NCBI GenBank assembly: GCA_903863315.1 | Contig: CAIPBN010000672.1 | Span: 1-18,118 of the forward strand | Direction: 5' to 3' | Length of the DNA stretch: 18,118 nucleotides | From: an uncultured Verrucomicrobiota bacterium | GTDB lineage: Bacteria > Verrucomicrobiota > Verrucomicrobiia > Limisphaerales > SXTU01 | In this document: one piece after another, positions 1 to 7,971 of the stretch | Layout: every line of letters starts with the position of its first letter | Numbering within the stretch: the first letter of the stretch is position 1 | The notes under the pieces: generated by a model | Seen by the model: the letters and a program-made list of their open reading frames with translations, nothing else | What the model was told of the DNA's origin: nothing | Databases searched by the model: none | Program-made: the position numbers and the translations under genes

Positions 1-1
1 C

Positions 2-184
2 GGCGAGATCGTCGTGACGGCCGCAAGCGATCGCTTTGAGCTGCTGCACCGCCTCCCGCTGAACGAACTCTGCCACTCCACTCCGGCGGTCGCGCTGGGA
101 CGGATGTTCGTGCACACGGAGAAGCATCTGGTGAGTTTGGGTGGCCCAAGCCGGGCACGAAGAAGTAAGGCTTCGCTCCGTTGA
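2..184 (+). CDS. C-terminal end of a PQQ-type beta-propeller protein (5' partial)
   Basis: The frame is open from the window edge to a TGA at 182-184, giving about 60 residues. The segment ALGRMFVHTEKHLVSLG resembles the last blade of PQQ-like/BamB-like propellers, where a strand of the type 'G-x-hydrophobic-Y/F-x-R/H-T-x-x-x-L' closes the fold. Before it, 'GEIVVTAASDRFELLHRLPLNE' reads as the preceding blade, split here by the window start only at its beginning. In PVC bacteria such propellers are usually exported and often sit near DUF1501-type genes, as here. The last 12 or so residues (GGPSRARRSKASLR) are basic and low in complexity. They may be a non-conserved tail. The substrate or partner cannot be named from this fragment. 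Confidence 0.6.
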   Translation, partial: GEIVVTAASDRFELLHRLPLNELCHSTPAVALGRMFVHTEKHLVSLGGPSRARRSKASLR

Positions 185-195
185 TTGCTGGATGC

Positions 196-211
196 CCGCC
201 CGGATGGGCGG
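196..211 (+). terminator. Short GC hairpin after the propeller gene; possible weak terminator
   Basis: CCGCCC (196-201) pairs perfectly with GGGCGG (206-211) around a GGAT loop, 12 nt after the TGA of the upstream gene. There is no T-run afterwards, so it may only be an RNA 3'-end stabiliser. Confidence 0.25.
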
Positions 212-270
212 ACGAGGCAAGAGCACCCCATCGCCTCCGTGACCGGCACTCGACTTTCCCAAGCCGATGC

Positions 271-298
271 TTGACAGACCAGTTCACCTGCCTAGGGT
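271..298 (+). promoter_or_regulatory. Sigma70-like promoter of the DUF1501 gene, probably leaderless
   Basis: A perfect TTGACA (271-276) lies 16 nt before TAGGGT (293-298). Only 7 nt separate this -10-like box from the ATG at 306, so transcription would begin at or next to the start codon. The promoter also overlaps the extension that would be coding if the ATG at 267 were used, which favours 306 as the start. The -10 match is only 3 of 6. Confidence 0.4.
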
Positions 299-305
299 CA
301 GGACC

Positions 306-1721
306 ATGCCCGCGACAAATCCATCCCCTGCTCTGCTCGGGAAGCGATTTTATCGCGGCCCGCTGCTGGAGTGTCCCGGGGCCGCGACCACCCGGAGGAG
401 TTTCCTGCAATCAAACGCGTTAGGCTGGCTGGGATTGAGCCAGTTCGCCGCGTTGAACTCCCTTCCCGCCGCCCTGCCCCGCACCGGTCCCGGCAAGGCG
501 AAATCCGTGATTCTCATCTTCAACGGCGGCGCCCCAAGTCATCTGGATCTATGGGATCCCAAGCCCGACGCCCCGCAGGAAGTGCGCGGCATTTTCTCGT
601 CCATCCGGACCAATGTTCCCGGCATCCACGTTTCCGAGTTGCTGCCGCAGATGGCCAAGCGCATGGACAAGCTGGCTCTGCTCCGCTCCGTTCATCACGA
701 GCACAGCAGCCACAACGCTGGCATGCACTGGGCCACGGTTGGCCGTCCCTACGCCGTGGACAGCACCTTGATCAATCCGAGCCGATCGGATCTGCCGGGC
801 GTGGGAACGTTGGTGGGCTGGCTCGCCCGGCGGGATGGCTTCAGCGGGGGCGTGCCGCCCTACGTCATCACCCCGTTTCCACACTGCGACAGTAAGGTGT
901 ATCTGACCCCCGGCCAGTTTGGCGGCTGCCTCGGAGCGCGCAACGATCCGTTCGTGCTCGATGATGACCCCAATGCCGCCGGCTTCAAAGTGCGCAACCT
1001 TGGCTTGGACGACGGCCTGACCCCGGAACGCTTCCAGCAACGTCTCGGGCTGGCACAGCAAATCCAGGCTCCGGCCGCAGGCATCACGACCTCGCTGTCG
1101 GCCGAGATGGACATTTTCAACCAACAGGCCGCCCAGCTCCTGCAAACCGGCAAGGCCGCCGAGGCATTCGACTTGTCGAAGGAGCCTATCTCGATGCGCG
1201 CACGCTACGGCCGCCATAGTTGGGGACAGTCCCACTTGCTGGCCCGGCGTCTGGTGGAAGCGGGCACGCGCTTTGTCACCACGGTCAACGGACCGAGCAT
1301 CACATGGGACACGCACAAAGACAATTTCAACACATTGAAGAACAAGCTCGTTCCGCCCATGGAGCAGGCTTACGCCGCCCTGCTCGATGACTTGGAAGAA
1401 CGCGGACTGCTGGACACCACGTTGGTCGTGTGGATGGGTGAATTCGGCCGCACGCCCAAGATCAACGCGGAGGCGGGGCGCGACCACTGGCCCGGCTGCT
1501 ACAGCGTGCTGCTGGCGGGTGGTGGCATCCGGGGCGGACAGGTCATTGGCGCGTCAGACAGCACCGGCGCATATCCGAAGGACCGCCCGCTGCGCCCAGC
1601 CGACGTCCACGCCACGATGTTCGCGGCGCTGGGCTATGACGCGCAGCATCTGAACTATCAAGGTCCCGACGGCCGCCCCATGCCGCTGAGCGAGGGCGCT
1701 GTGATCAACGAACTCTTCTGA
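306..1721 (+). CDS. DUF1501 family protein, Tat-exported
   Basis: A protein of 471 residues of the DUF1501 family, which is abundant in Planctomycetes and Verrucomicrobia and shares the alkaline-phosphatase/sulfatase fold. Its reaction is unknown. Residues 28-34 (TTRRSFL) form a twin-arginine motif followed by a hydrophobic stretch, so export through Tat is likely. Family signatures are FNGGAPSHLDLWDPKP near the N-terminus, HHEHSSHNAGMH, and the C-terminal MGEFGRTPKIN...GRDHWPGCYS, whose Asp/His residues are candidate metal ligands. The gene ends with the typical 'RPADVHATMFAALGYD' segment. DUF1501 genes often pair with a DUF1549/DUF1553 cytochrome-like partner. None is present, but a propeller gene lies directly upstream. 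The ATG at 267 is possible but lacks an SD and would add 13 residues. The gene is convergent with the RidA gene across 26 nt that hold only a tight GC dyad. Confidence 0.88.
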   Translation: MPATNPSPALLGKRFYRGPLLECPGAATTRRSFLQSNALGWLGLSQFAALNSLPAALPRTGPGKAKSVILIFNGGAPSHLDLWDPKPDAPQEVRGIFSSIRTNVPGIHVSELLPQMAKRMDKLALLRSVHHEHSSHNAGMHWATVGRPYAVDSTLINPSRSDLPGVGTLVGWLARRDGFSGGVPPYVITPFPHCDSKVYLTPGQFGGCLGARNDPFVLDDDPNAAGFKVRNLGLDDGLTPERFQQRLGLAQQIQAPAAGITTSLSAEMDIFNQQAAQLLQTGKAAEAFDLSKEPISMRARYGRHSWGQSHLLARRLVEAGTRFVTTVNGPSITWDTHKDNFNTLKNKLVPPMEQAYAALLDDLEERGLLDTTLVVWMGEFGRTPKINAEAGRDHWPGCYSVLLAGGGIRGGQVIGASDSTGAYPKDRPLRPADVHATMFAALGYDAQHLNYQGPDGRPMPLSEGAVINELF

Positions 1722-1747
1722 CGCGCCAGGGCGCGCCAGAACCGGGT

Positions 1748-2188
1748 TCAGCCTTTGACCTCGAAGATCGCTTCCACCTCCACCGCCGCCCCGGTGGGAA
1801 GCTGGGCAAACCCCAGCGCGCTGCGGGCATGGTAGCCATCCCCGTCCTTGCCGAAAATCTGATGCAGCAAGTCCGAGCACCCGTTGATGACCAGATGCTG
1901 CTCGGTGAAGTCGAGCGTGGAGTTGACACAGCCTAGCACCTTCAGCACCCGCAGACCATCCAGCGTGCCGTGCGTGTTCCACACCGAGCGCAGCACTTTC
2001 TCCGCGCAATTCTTCGCCGCCGCATAACCGGCGTCCGTCTTGAGGTCCGCCCCTAGCTTGCCCTTCAAATCACTCACGTGACCGGAGGTCAGGAGCTGGT
2101 TGCCGCTGCGGATGCAGAGGTTGAGATAACCGGGGGTTTGCTTGTCAAACTTGATGCCGAGGCTTTCGGCGCGCTGTTGAGGTGTCAT
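1748..2188 (-). CDS. RidA/YjgF/YER057c family protein (150-residue type)
   Basis: A protein of 146 residues. Its pattern fits the longer subgroup of RidA-like proteins: GYLNLCIRSGNQLLTSGHVS at residues 20-39, a central AAKNCAEKVLRSV helix, LKVLGCVNST, and the C-terminal HARSALGFAQLPTGAAVEVEAIFEV. RidA proper hydrolyses reactive 2-aminoacrylate-type enamines/imines to keto acids. Members of this longer subgroup are mostly uncharacterised, so deaminase activity is only a possibility. The Arg in HARSALG lies where family members bind the substrate carboxylate. The family is a cytoplasmic trimer, and no signal peptide is seen. It is divergent from metK, with about 240 nt between the starts. RidA relieves damage from PLP enzymes, so closeness to methionine metabolism is plausible but not proof of a link. 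No clear promoter was found upstream. Confidence 0.85.
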   Translation of the reverse strand: MTPQQRAESLGIKFDKQTPGYLNLCIRSGNQLLTSGHVSDLKGKLGADLKTDAGYAAAKNCAEKVLRSVWNTHGTLDGLRVLKVLGCVNSTLDFTEQHLVINGCSDLLHQIFGKDGDGYHARSALGFAQLPTGAAVEVEAIFEVKG

Positions 2189-2360
2189 GGGTTAGTTGGT
2201 CTGGTGTCGGGCGCGAACCATCGCACCAACGCCACGTCGCTGGCAAGCCGCACGAAACCAACTCTCCAGCATCGGCCAGACTGTCAAAGTGTCGGCAGCA
2301 AACCATGAGCATTCACGACGTTTGGAGTCCGCCTGCCAGTGAATAAACAGTTGCGTTGGC

Positions 2361-2401
2361 ACGGCGGAAAGCTACTTTCGGCCTCCGTTGCCCAAATGGG
2401 C
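2361..2401 (+). other. Two tandem hairpins in the metK leader
   Basis: Hairpin 1 pairs ACGG (2361-2364) with CCGT (2385-2388) and, inside, GAAAG (2367-2371) with CTTTC (2375-2379) around a CTA loop. Hairpin 2 pairs GCCC (2390-2393) with GGGC (2398-2401) around AAAT. An A-rich stretch and the metK ATG (2430) follow. I cannot match this to a known SAM, SAH or SAM/SAH riboswitch class. Weak promoter-like pairs (TTGGAG 2322-2327 / TAAACA 2344-2349, and TTGCGT 2351-2356 / TACTTT 2373-2378) overlap or precede it. With the second pair, hairpin 1 would not be fully transcribed. Confidence 0.35.
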
Positions 2402-2429
2402 TCCCAATAAAAAATCGGTAACTGACCAC

Positions 2430-3608
2430 ATGAGCAAACGCTTCATCTTCTCCTCTGAATCCGTCGGCGAAGGCCATCCTGACAAGGTTGCGGACACGAT
2501 TTCCGACGCCGTCCTCGACGCGTGCCTTGCGCAGGACAAATACAGCCGCGTTGCCTGCGAGACTTACGTGAAGTCAAACATCGCCGTGGTCGGCGGTGAA
2601 ATCACCACCCGCGCCAAGCTCGATTTCGTGAAGCTCGCCCGCGAGGCCATCCGCGAGATCGGCTACGTGAACGATGACGACGTGTTCCATGCCGACAAGG
2701 TGTTCGTGAACACGATCATCACCCAGCAGTCCCCTGACATCTCTCAAGGCGTGGACGCCAAGGCCGCCAAGGGCAAGAAGAAGGCCGAGCAGGGTGCCGG
2801 CGATCAGGGCTTGATGTTCGGCTATGCCAGCGACGAGACGCCCGAGCTGATGCCCGCGCCGATCATGTTCGCGCATCGCCTGGGCCGGAAGCTCACGCAG
2901 ATCCGCAAGAGCGGCAAGGTCCACTGGCTGCGCCCCGATGCGAAGTCGCAGGTCTCCGTCGTATATGAGAACGACGAGCCGGTTTCCATCTCGAACGTCG
3001 TCATCTCCACGCAGCACACCGCCGACGTGGAGCACAAGCAGATCGAGGAGTTTTGCATCGAGGAAGTCGTGAAGAAGGTTCTGCCGAAGAACCTCCTCAC
3101 CGCCGACACCCTGTTCCTCATCAACCCCACCGGCCGCTTCGTCGTCGGTGGACCGCAGGGCGATACCGGCCTCACCGGCCGCAAGATCATCGTGGACAGC
3201 TACGGTGGTTTCGGCCGTCACGGTGGCGGCGCGTTCTCCGGCAAGGACCCGTCCAAGGTGGACCGCAGCGCCGCCTACATGGGCCGCTATGTGGCAAAGA
3301 ACATCGTCGCCGCCGGCCTCGCCAAGCGCGCCGAGATCCAGTTCGCCTACGCCATCGGCTACCCCGAGCCCGTCAGCGTTTACGTCAACACCTTTGGCAC
3401 CGCCAAGGAAGGTTTGAACGACGAGCAAATCACCAACGCGGTCTGCAAGGTGTTCAGCTTCAAGCCTGCCGACATCGTCTCGCAGCTCAAGCTGCTCCGC
3501 CCGATTTACGGCAAGACCACCAACTACGGCCACTTCGGCAAGAGCGACAAGGACCTCACGTGGGAAGCCACCGACAAGGTCAGCGCGCTGCAAAAGGCCG
3601 TGAAGTAA
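2430..3608 (+). CDS. metK: S-adenosylmethionine synthetase
   Basis: A protein of 392 residues, the normal length for MetK. It makes S-adenosylmethionine from methionine and ATP in the cytoplasm, with release of phosphate and pyrophosphate. The methionine/ATP signature GEGHPDKVADTISDAVLDA is at residues 13-31. The hallmark GAGDQGLMFGYASDE begins at 122, and the phosphate-binding GGGAFSGKDPSKVDRSAAY begins near 265. The start at 2430 (MSKRFIFSSES) matches the family N-terminus. The in-frame ATG at 2388 would add 14 unrelated residues (MPKWAPNKKSVTDH). The C-terminus is complete (FGK...DLTWEATDK). ahcY follows on the same strand after 99 nt, so production of SAM and recycling of its by-product are encoded together. 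A long hairpin with a T-run separates the two genes. Confidence 0.97.
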   Translation: MSKRFIFSSESVGEGHPDKVADTISDAVLDACLAQDKYSRVACETYVKSNIAVVGGEITTRAKLDFVKLAREAIREIGYVNDDDVFHADKVFVNTIITQQSPDISQGVDAKAAKGKKKAEQGAGDQGLMFGYASDETPELMPAPIMFAHRLGRKLTQIRKSGKVHWLRPDAKSQVSVVYENDEPVSISNVVISTQHTADVEHKQIEEFCIEEVVKKVLPKNLLTADTLFLINPTGRFVVGGPQGDTGLTGRKIIVDSYGGFGRHGGGAFSGKDPSKVDRSAAYMGRYVAKNIVAAGLAKRAEIQFAYAIGYPEPVSVYVNTFGTAKEGLNDEQITNAVCKVFSFKPADIVSQLKLLRPIYGKTTNYGHFGKSDKDLTWEATDKVSALQKAVK

Positions 3609-3616
3609 CCGATCTC

Positions 3617-3675
3617 GTTGAAGCGTTGAAGGGATTCCGGGGCGCAGCCTCCCCTCTTCAACGCTTCAGCTTTTT
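3617..3675 (+). terminator. Long stem-loop with T-run between metK and ahcY (terminator or attenuator)
   Basis: The left arm 3617-3631 pairs with 3656-3670 over 15 positions: 13 perfect pairs, one G-U and one G-C. TTTTT (3671-3675) follows, which is the form of an intrinsic terminator. The 24-nt loop can form an inner GGGG/CCCC stem (3639-3642 with 3651-3654). I see no promoter between 3676 and the ahcY ATG at 3708, so ahcY probably depends on readthrough or on a promoter before or within this element. Confidence 0.6.
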
Positions 3676-3707
3676 AACCGTTCAACCCTTTTAACCAACA
3701 ACACACC

Positions 3708-5135
3708 ATGGCCAAGAAAACCGCCGCCAAAGCCGACTACAAAGTCAAAGACATCAGCCTCGCCGAATGGGGCCGCAAGGAACTCGACATCGCCGAGCAC
3801 GAGATGCCCGGCCTCATGGCCATTCGCGAGAAGTATGCGAAAGACAAGCCCCTCAAGGGCGTGCGCATCACTGGCTCGCTGCACATGACCATCCAAACCG
3901 CCGTGCTCATTGAGACGCTCGCGGCCTTGGGCGCGTCTGTCCGCTGGGCGAGTTGCAACATCTTCTCAACCCAGGACCACGCCGCTGCGGCCATCGCCGC
4001 TGCCGGCATCCCTGTGTTTGCCTGGAAGGGTGAGACGTTGGAGGAATACTGGTGGTGCACCGAGCGCGCTCTCGATCATGGCGACGGCAAAGGCCCCGAG
4101 CTGATCGTTGACGACGGCGGCGACGCCACCCTGCTCATCCACAAGGGCTACGAACTCGAAAACGGCGACGGCTGGGTCAACACCCCGTCCGACAACCACG
4201 AGGTCAAGGTCATCAAGGACCTCCTCAAGGCCATCGCCAAGAAGCGCGGTAACGCCTACTGGCACGGCTTCGTGAAGGACTGGAAGGGCGTCTCGGAGGA
4301 GACCACCACCGGCGTCCACCGCCTCTACCAGATGCTCGAACAGGGCAAGCTCCTCGTCCCCGCCATCAACGTCAACGACTCCACCACCAAGTCGAAGTTC
4401 GACAACCTCTACGGCTGCCGCCACTCCCTCGTGGACGGCCTCAACCGCGCGATGGACGTTATGATCTCGGGCAAGGTCGCCGTCGTCTGCGGCTACGGTG
4501 ACGTCGGCAAAGGCAGCGCCCAGTCCCTCCGCGGCCAGGGTGCACGCGTCATCGTCACCGAGATTGATCCCATCTGCGCCCTGCAGGCCGCGATGGAAGG
4601 CTACGAAGTCACCACCATCGAGGACACCCTCGGCCGCGCCGACATCTACATCACCACCACCGGCAACAAGGACATCCTCACGCTGGAGCACATGGCCAAA
4701 ATGAAGGACCAGGCCGTCGTCGCGAACATCGGCCACTTCGACAACGAAATCCAGGTGGACCGCCTGAACAACGCCAAGGGCGTCAAGCGCAAGAACATCA
4801 AGCCACAGGTGGACCAATACACCTTCGCCGACGGCCACAGCATTTTCATGCTCGCCGAGGGCCGCCTCGTGAACCTTGGCTGCGCCACCGGCCACCCGAG
4901 CTTTGTCATGTCAAATTCCTTCTCGAACCAGACACTCGCGCAGCTCGACCTCTGGAAAAACAAGGACGTTTACAAGGTTGGCGTCTATCGCCTGAGCAAA
5001 AAGCTCGACGAAGAAGTCGCCCGCCTGCACCTCGAGAAGATCGGCGTGAAGCTCACCAAGCTCACCAAGGATCAGGCCGCCTACCTCGGTGTCCCCGTCG
5101 AAGGCCCCTACAAGCCGGAGCACTACCGCTACTAA
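3708..5135 (+). CDS. ahcY: S-adenosylhomocysteine hydrolase
   Basis: A protein of 475 residues. It reversibly hydrolyses S-adenosylhomocysteine to adenosine and homocysteine with bound NAD, and so clears the product inhibitor of SAM-dependent methyltransferases. ITGSLHMTIQTAVLIETL near residue 50 carries the conserved active-site His. NVNDSTTKSKFDNLYGCRHSL holds the substrate/NAD region. The Rossmann motif GYGDVGKG starts at residue 262, and the C-terminal LAEGRLVNLGCATGHPSFVMS and terminal KPEHYRY are typical of the family. The length indicates the longer bacterial form with an extra segment around residues 130-210. The start is the only sensible ATG. No SD is visible (AACCAACAACACACC precedes it). 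It is paired with metK upstream and closed downstream by a palindromic repeat and a strong terminator. Confidence 0.97.
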   Translation: MAKKTAAKADYKVKDISLAEWGRKELDIAEHEMPGLMAIREKYAKDKPLKGVRITGSLHMTIQTAVLIETLAALGASVRWASCNIFSTQDHAAAAIAAAGIPVFAWKGETLEEYWWCTERALDHGDGKGPELIVDDGGDATLLIHKGYELENGDGWVNTPSDNHEVKVIKDLLKAIAKKRGNAYWHGFVKDWKGVSEETTTGVHRLYQMLEQGKLLVPAINVNDSTTKSKFDNLYGCRHSLVDGLNRAMDVMISGKVAVVCGYGDVGKGSAQSLRGQGARVIVTEIDPICALQAAMEGYEVTTIEDTLGRADIYITTTGNKDILTLEHMAKMKDQAVVANIGHFDNEIQVDRLNNAKGVKRKNIKPQVDQYTFADGHSIFMLAEGRLVNLGCATGHPSFVMSNSFSNQTLAQLDLWKNKDVYKVGVYRLSKKLDEEVARLHLEKIGVKLTKLTKDQAAYLGVPVEGPYKPEHYRY

Positions 5136-5137
5136 GC

Positions 5138-5188
5138 TGTAGCGTCGGTCTGCGACCGATGGCCCGGCGCTCACAGAGCGCCGCTACA
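5138..5188. repeat. REP-like inverted pair (GTAG...CTAC) after ahcY
   Basis: TGTAGCG (5138-5144) pairs with CGCTACA (5182-5188) and encloses two hairpins: TCGGTC/GACCGA (5145-5150 with 5154-5159) and GCGCTC/GAGCGC (5167-5172 with 5176-5181). Read from either end, the element is GTAG followed by a palindrome. This is the layout of paired REP elements (BIME-like) mobilised by RAYT transposases. It begins 2 nt after the ahcY TAA. Assignment to a REP family is an inference, since no RAYT gene is in the window. Confidence 0.55.
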
Positions 5189-5197
5189 AATTCAAAA

Positions 5198-5224
5198 GGC
5201 GGACGGGCAACCGTCCGCCTTTTT
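5198..5224. terminator. Bidirectional intrinsic terminator between ahcY and nadB
   Basis: GGCGGACGG (5198-5206) and CCGTCCGCC (5211-5219) form a perfect 9-bp GC stem with a GCAA loop. TTTTT follows on the plus strand, and AAAA precedes it, giving a T-run on the minus strand. It ends just before the nadB stop (5228-5230), so it can serve both convergent genes. Confidence 0.85.
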
Positions 5225-5227
5225 GTT

Positions 5228-6838
<1,611 letters not shown>

Positions 6839-6848
6839 GTGGTGCGCG

Positions 6849-6877
6849 ATTCAACGGCAGAACGCGCAGACGGGCAA
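6849..6877 (-). promoter_or_regulatory. Sigma70-like promoter of nadB, near-leaderless
   Basis: On the minus strand, TTGCCC (6877-6872), a 17-nt spacer and TTGAAT (6854-6849) stand 10 nt before the ATG. The expected leader would be about 3-4 nt. Each box matches consensus at 4 of 6 positions. It lies between nadB and the palindrome at 6893-6924. Confidence 0.4.
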
Positions 6878-6892
6878 AGGGAATTCGTGAAG

Positions 6893-6924
6893 GTTGTGGC
6901 AGCAGACGTCTCGTCTGCCACTAC
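6893..6924 (-). repeat. REP-like palindrome that supplies a TAG stop codon
   Basis: On the minus strand, GTAG (6924-6921) leads into an imperfect palindrome. CAGACG (6903-6908) pairs with CGTCTG (6912-6917) around TCT, and GTGG (6896-6899) pairs with CCAC (6918-6921), leaving a CAG bulge (6900-6902). The outermost GT (6893-6894) and AC (6923-6924) also match. The TAG stop of the amidohydrolase-like gene (6923-6921) is part of the GTAG. Confidence 0.5.
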
Positions 6925-7760
6925 TGTTGCTTCGGCGCGAGATGCTTCTCCGTGTAAGCCTTGATGGCTTCAGCTACCAACCTCGCCGTCTCCTCACGCT
7001 TCGCGGCGTCTGTGCGGAAGGAGCCGCCGAACTCAAGCTGGATGGCGTCCATACCATTGGGCGTGTGGCTGCCGTAAGTCCGCACGATGTAGCCACCACC
7101 AAACGTCCTCGTCTCCGGTGGTGTGCCGGGTGGCGTGTTCGGTGGCTCCACCTTGATGCCCTTCGCCGCGAGATAGCCAAGAATGCTGTGCTCTCCTGTG
7201 AGCGCGCCGACGCCATGCTGCTCGACCATTTTCATGACAGTGGTGCCGTTCTGCGTGCCGCGAAAAATCGTGTCCGCGCTCGCCGCCTGGCCGTGGATGT
7301 CCAGCAGCAGCGCGCCTTGCGGGAACTTCTTCCGCAGCTCGTCCACGAACTCCCGCACCTGCCCATGGAACGCAGCGTGGACGGCCTGCGCTTTCGGGTG
7401 CTCCACGGCTTCCTTTTCCGGGCGGTTCGGGTCCACGTATTGCCGGTGCGCCTTGCTGGCCACGAGGTAGGGCTTCCTGCCGGTGAGTTCCTCGACGCGC
7501 TTCGCCGTCGCGGTCGCCAGTTCAAATGTCCGCACATCCTGCCCGGTGACGAACTTCCCGCTCGTGCGCTCGCCCTCGGGGCCGAGCCGTTTCGGCACGC
7601 CGGGGATGGCGAGCGAACCGCCATGCGGAGCCGTGATGATGATGGGCAGTTCGCCGCGCTGGACGTGGAGGAACTCATTCGTGGCGTAGGTCTGGGCGGC
7701 GGCGAAAACCGCGAACAAGGCAACGAAAGCCAGCGCGACGACCGACCGAGTGACCGCCAC
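6921..7760 (-). CDS. Exported N-formylglutamate amidohydrolase-like protein
   Basis: With the GTG at 7760 the protein has 279 residues and opens with a signal peptide (VTRSVVALAFVALFAVFAAAQ, about residues 4-23). Family marks of N-formylglutamate amidohydrolase (PF05013) are ITAPHGG with His46, YVDPNRP (residues 109-114), LLLDIHGQ with His156, and a late GGYIVRTYGSH...AIQLEFGGSFR. The two His and nearby acidic residues are probable zinc ligands. Cytoplasmic HutG-type enzymes take N-formylglutamate. An exported version in a Verrucomicrobiota probably acts on another amide or peptide, so the substrate is unknown. The open frame extends to 7859, but those 33 residues (MVRGFARRRWQPHP...) are translated repeat sequence. 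The GTG has GGAGAAGG 8 nt upstream. The TAG stop lies in a GTAG palindrome. Confidence 0.72.
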   Translation of the reverse strand: MAVTRSVVALAFVALFAVFAAAQTYATNEFLHVQRGELPIIITAPHGGSLAIPGVPKRLGPEGERTSGKFVTGQDVRTFELATATAKRVEELTGRKPYLVASKAHRQYVDPNRPEKEAVEHPKAQAVHAAFHGQVREFVDELRKKFPQGALLLDIHGQAASADTIFRGTQNGTTVMKMVEQHGVGALTGEHSILGYLAAKGIKVEPPNTPPGTPPETRTFGGGYIVRTYGSHTPNGMDAIQLEFGGSFRTDAAKREETARLVAEAIKAYTEKHLAPKQQ

Positions 7761-7948
7761 GGCACAGGCCTTCTCCCTGCGCGAAGCGAGGGGAGAAGGT
7801 GGCCGCAGGCCGGATGAGGGGTGTGGCTGCCAACGCCGACGGGCGAAACCCCTCACCACGCCCCCTCCCCTTGCTCCGCAAAGCGAGAGGGAGAAGAGGC
7901 GCGGCGAGCAAAGGTAGCATCGCGGAGTTTCATGGAGCGCAGCGGAAG
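7761..7948. repeat. Composite palindromic intergenic repeat
   Basis: Three nested dyads fill this gap. CCTTCTCCC (7769-7777) pairs with GGGAGAAGG (7791-7799). TGAGGGG (7815-7821) pairs with CCCCTCA (7849-7855). CTCCCCTTGC pairs with GCGAGAGGGAG within 7864-7892, with a one-base bulge. GC-rich 'CTTCTCCC...TGAGGGG' repeats of this kind are common between genes in several phyla. The first dyad reaches the amidohydrolase GTG and supplies its GGAGAAGG. The remaining bases up to the palindrome at 7949 show no clear signal. Confidence 0.55.
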
Positions 7949-7971
7949 CGCAGGCTGAAGCCTGCGACTAC
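7949..7971 (-). repeat. REP-like palindrome that supplies the dehydrogenase TAG stop
   Basis: CGCAGGCT (7949-7956) and AGCCTGCG (7959-7966) form a perfect 8-bp dyad around GA. On the minus strand it is preceded, after one base, by GTAG (7971-7968). The TAG in it (7970-7968) is the stop codon of the dehydrogenase-type gene. The same GTAG-plus-palindrome layout is seen at 6893-6924 and 5138-5188. Confidence 0.5.

Noticed and set aside
1722..1747. Terminator between the DUF1501 and RidA genes
   Set aside because: Only a tight GCGCC/GGCGC dyad with a 2-nt loop and no T-run is present.
2078..2308. 76-residue frame over the RidA 5' end and the metK upstream region
   Set aside because: It overlaps RidA antisense, lacks family features, and ends in non-coding sequence.
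2189..2429. Known SAM or SAH riboswitch ahead of metK
   Set aside because: No core consensus of a known class could be recognised by eye, so only unassigned hairpins are reported.
7769..7899. CRISPR array
   Set aside because: The repeats are inverted and of unequal spacing, without regular direct repeats and spacers.
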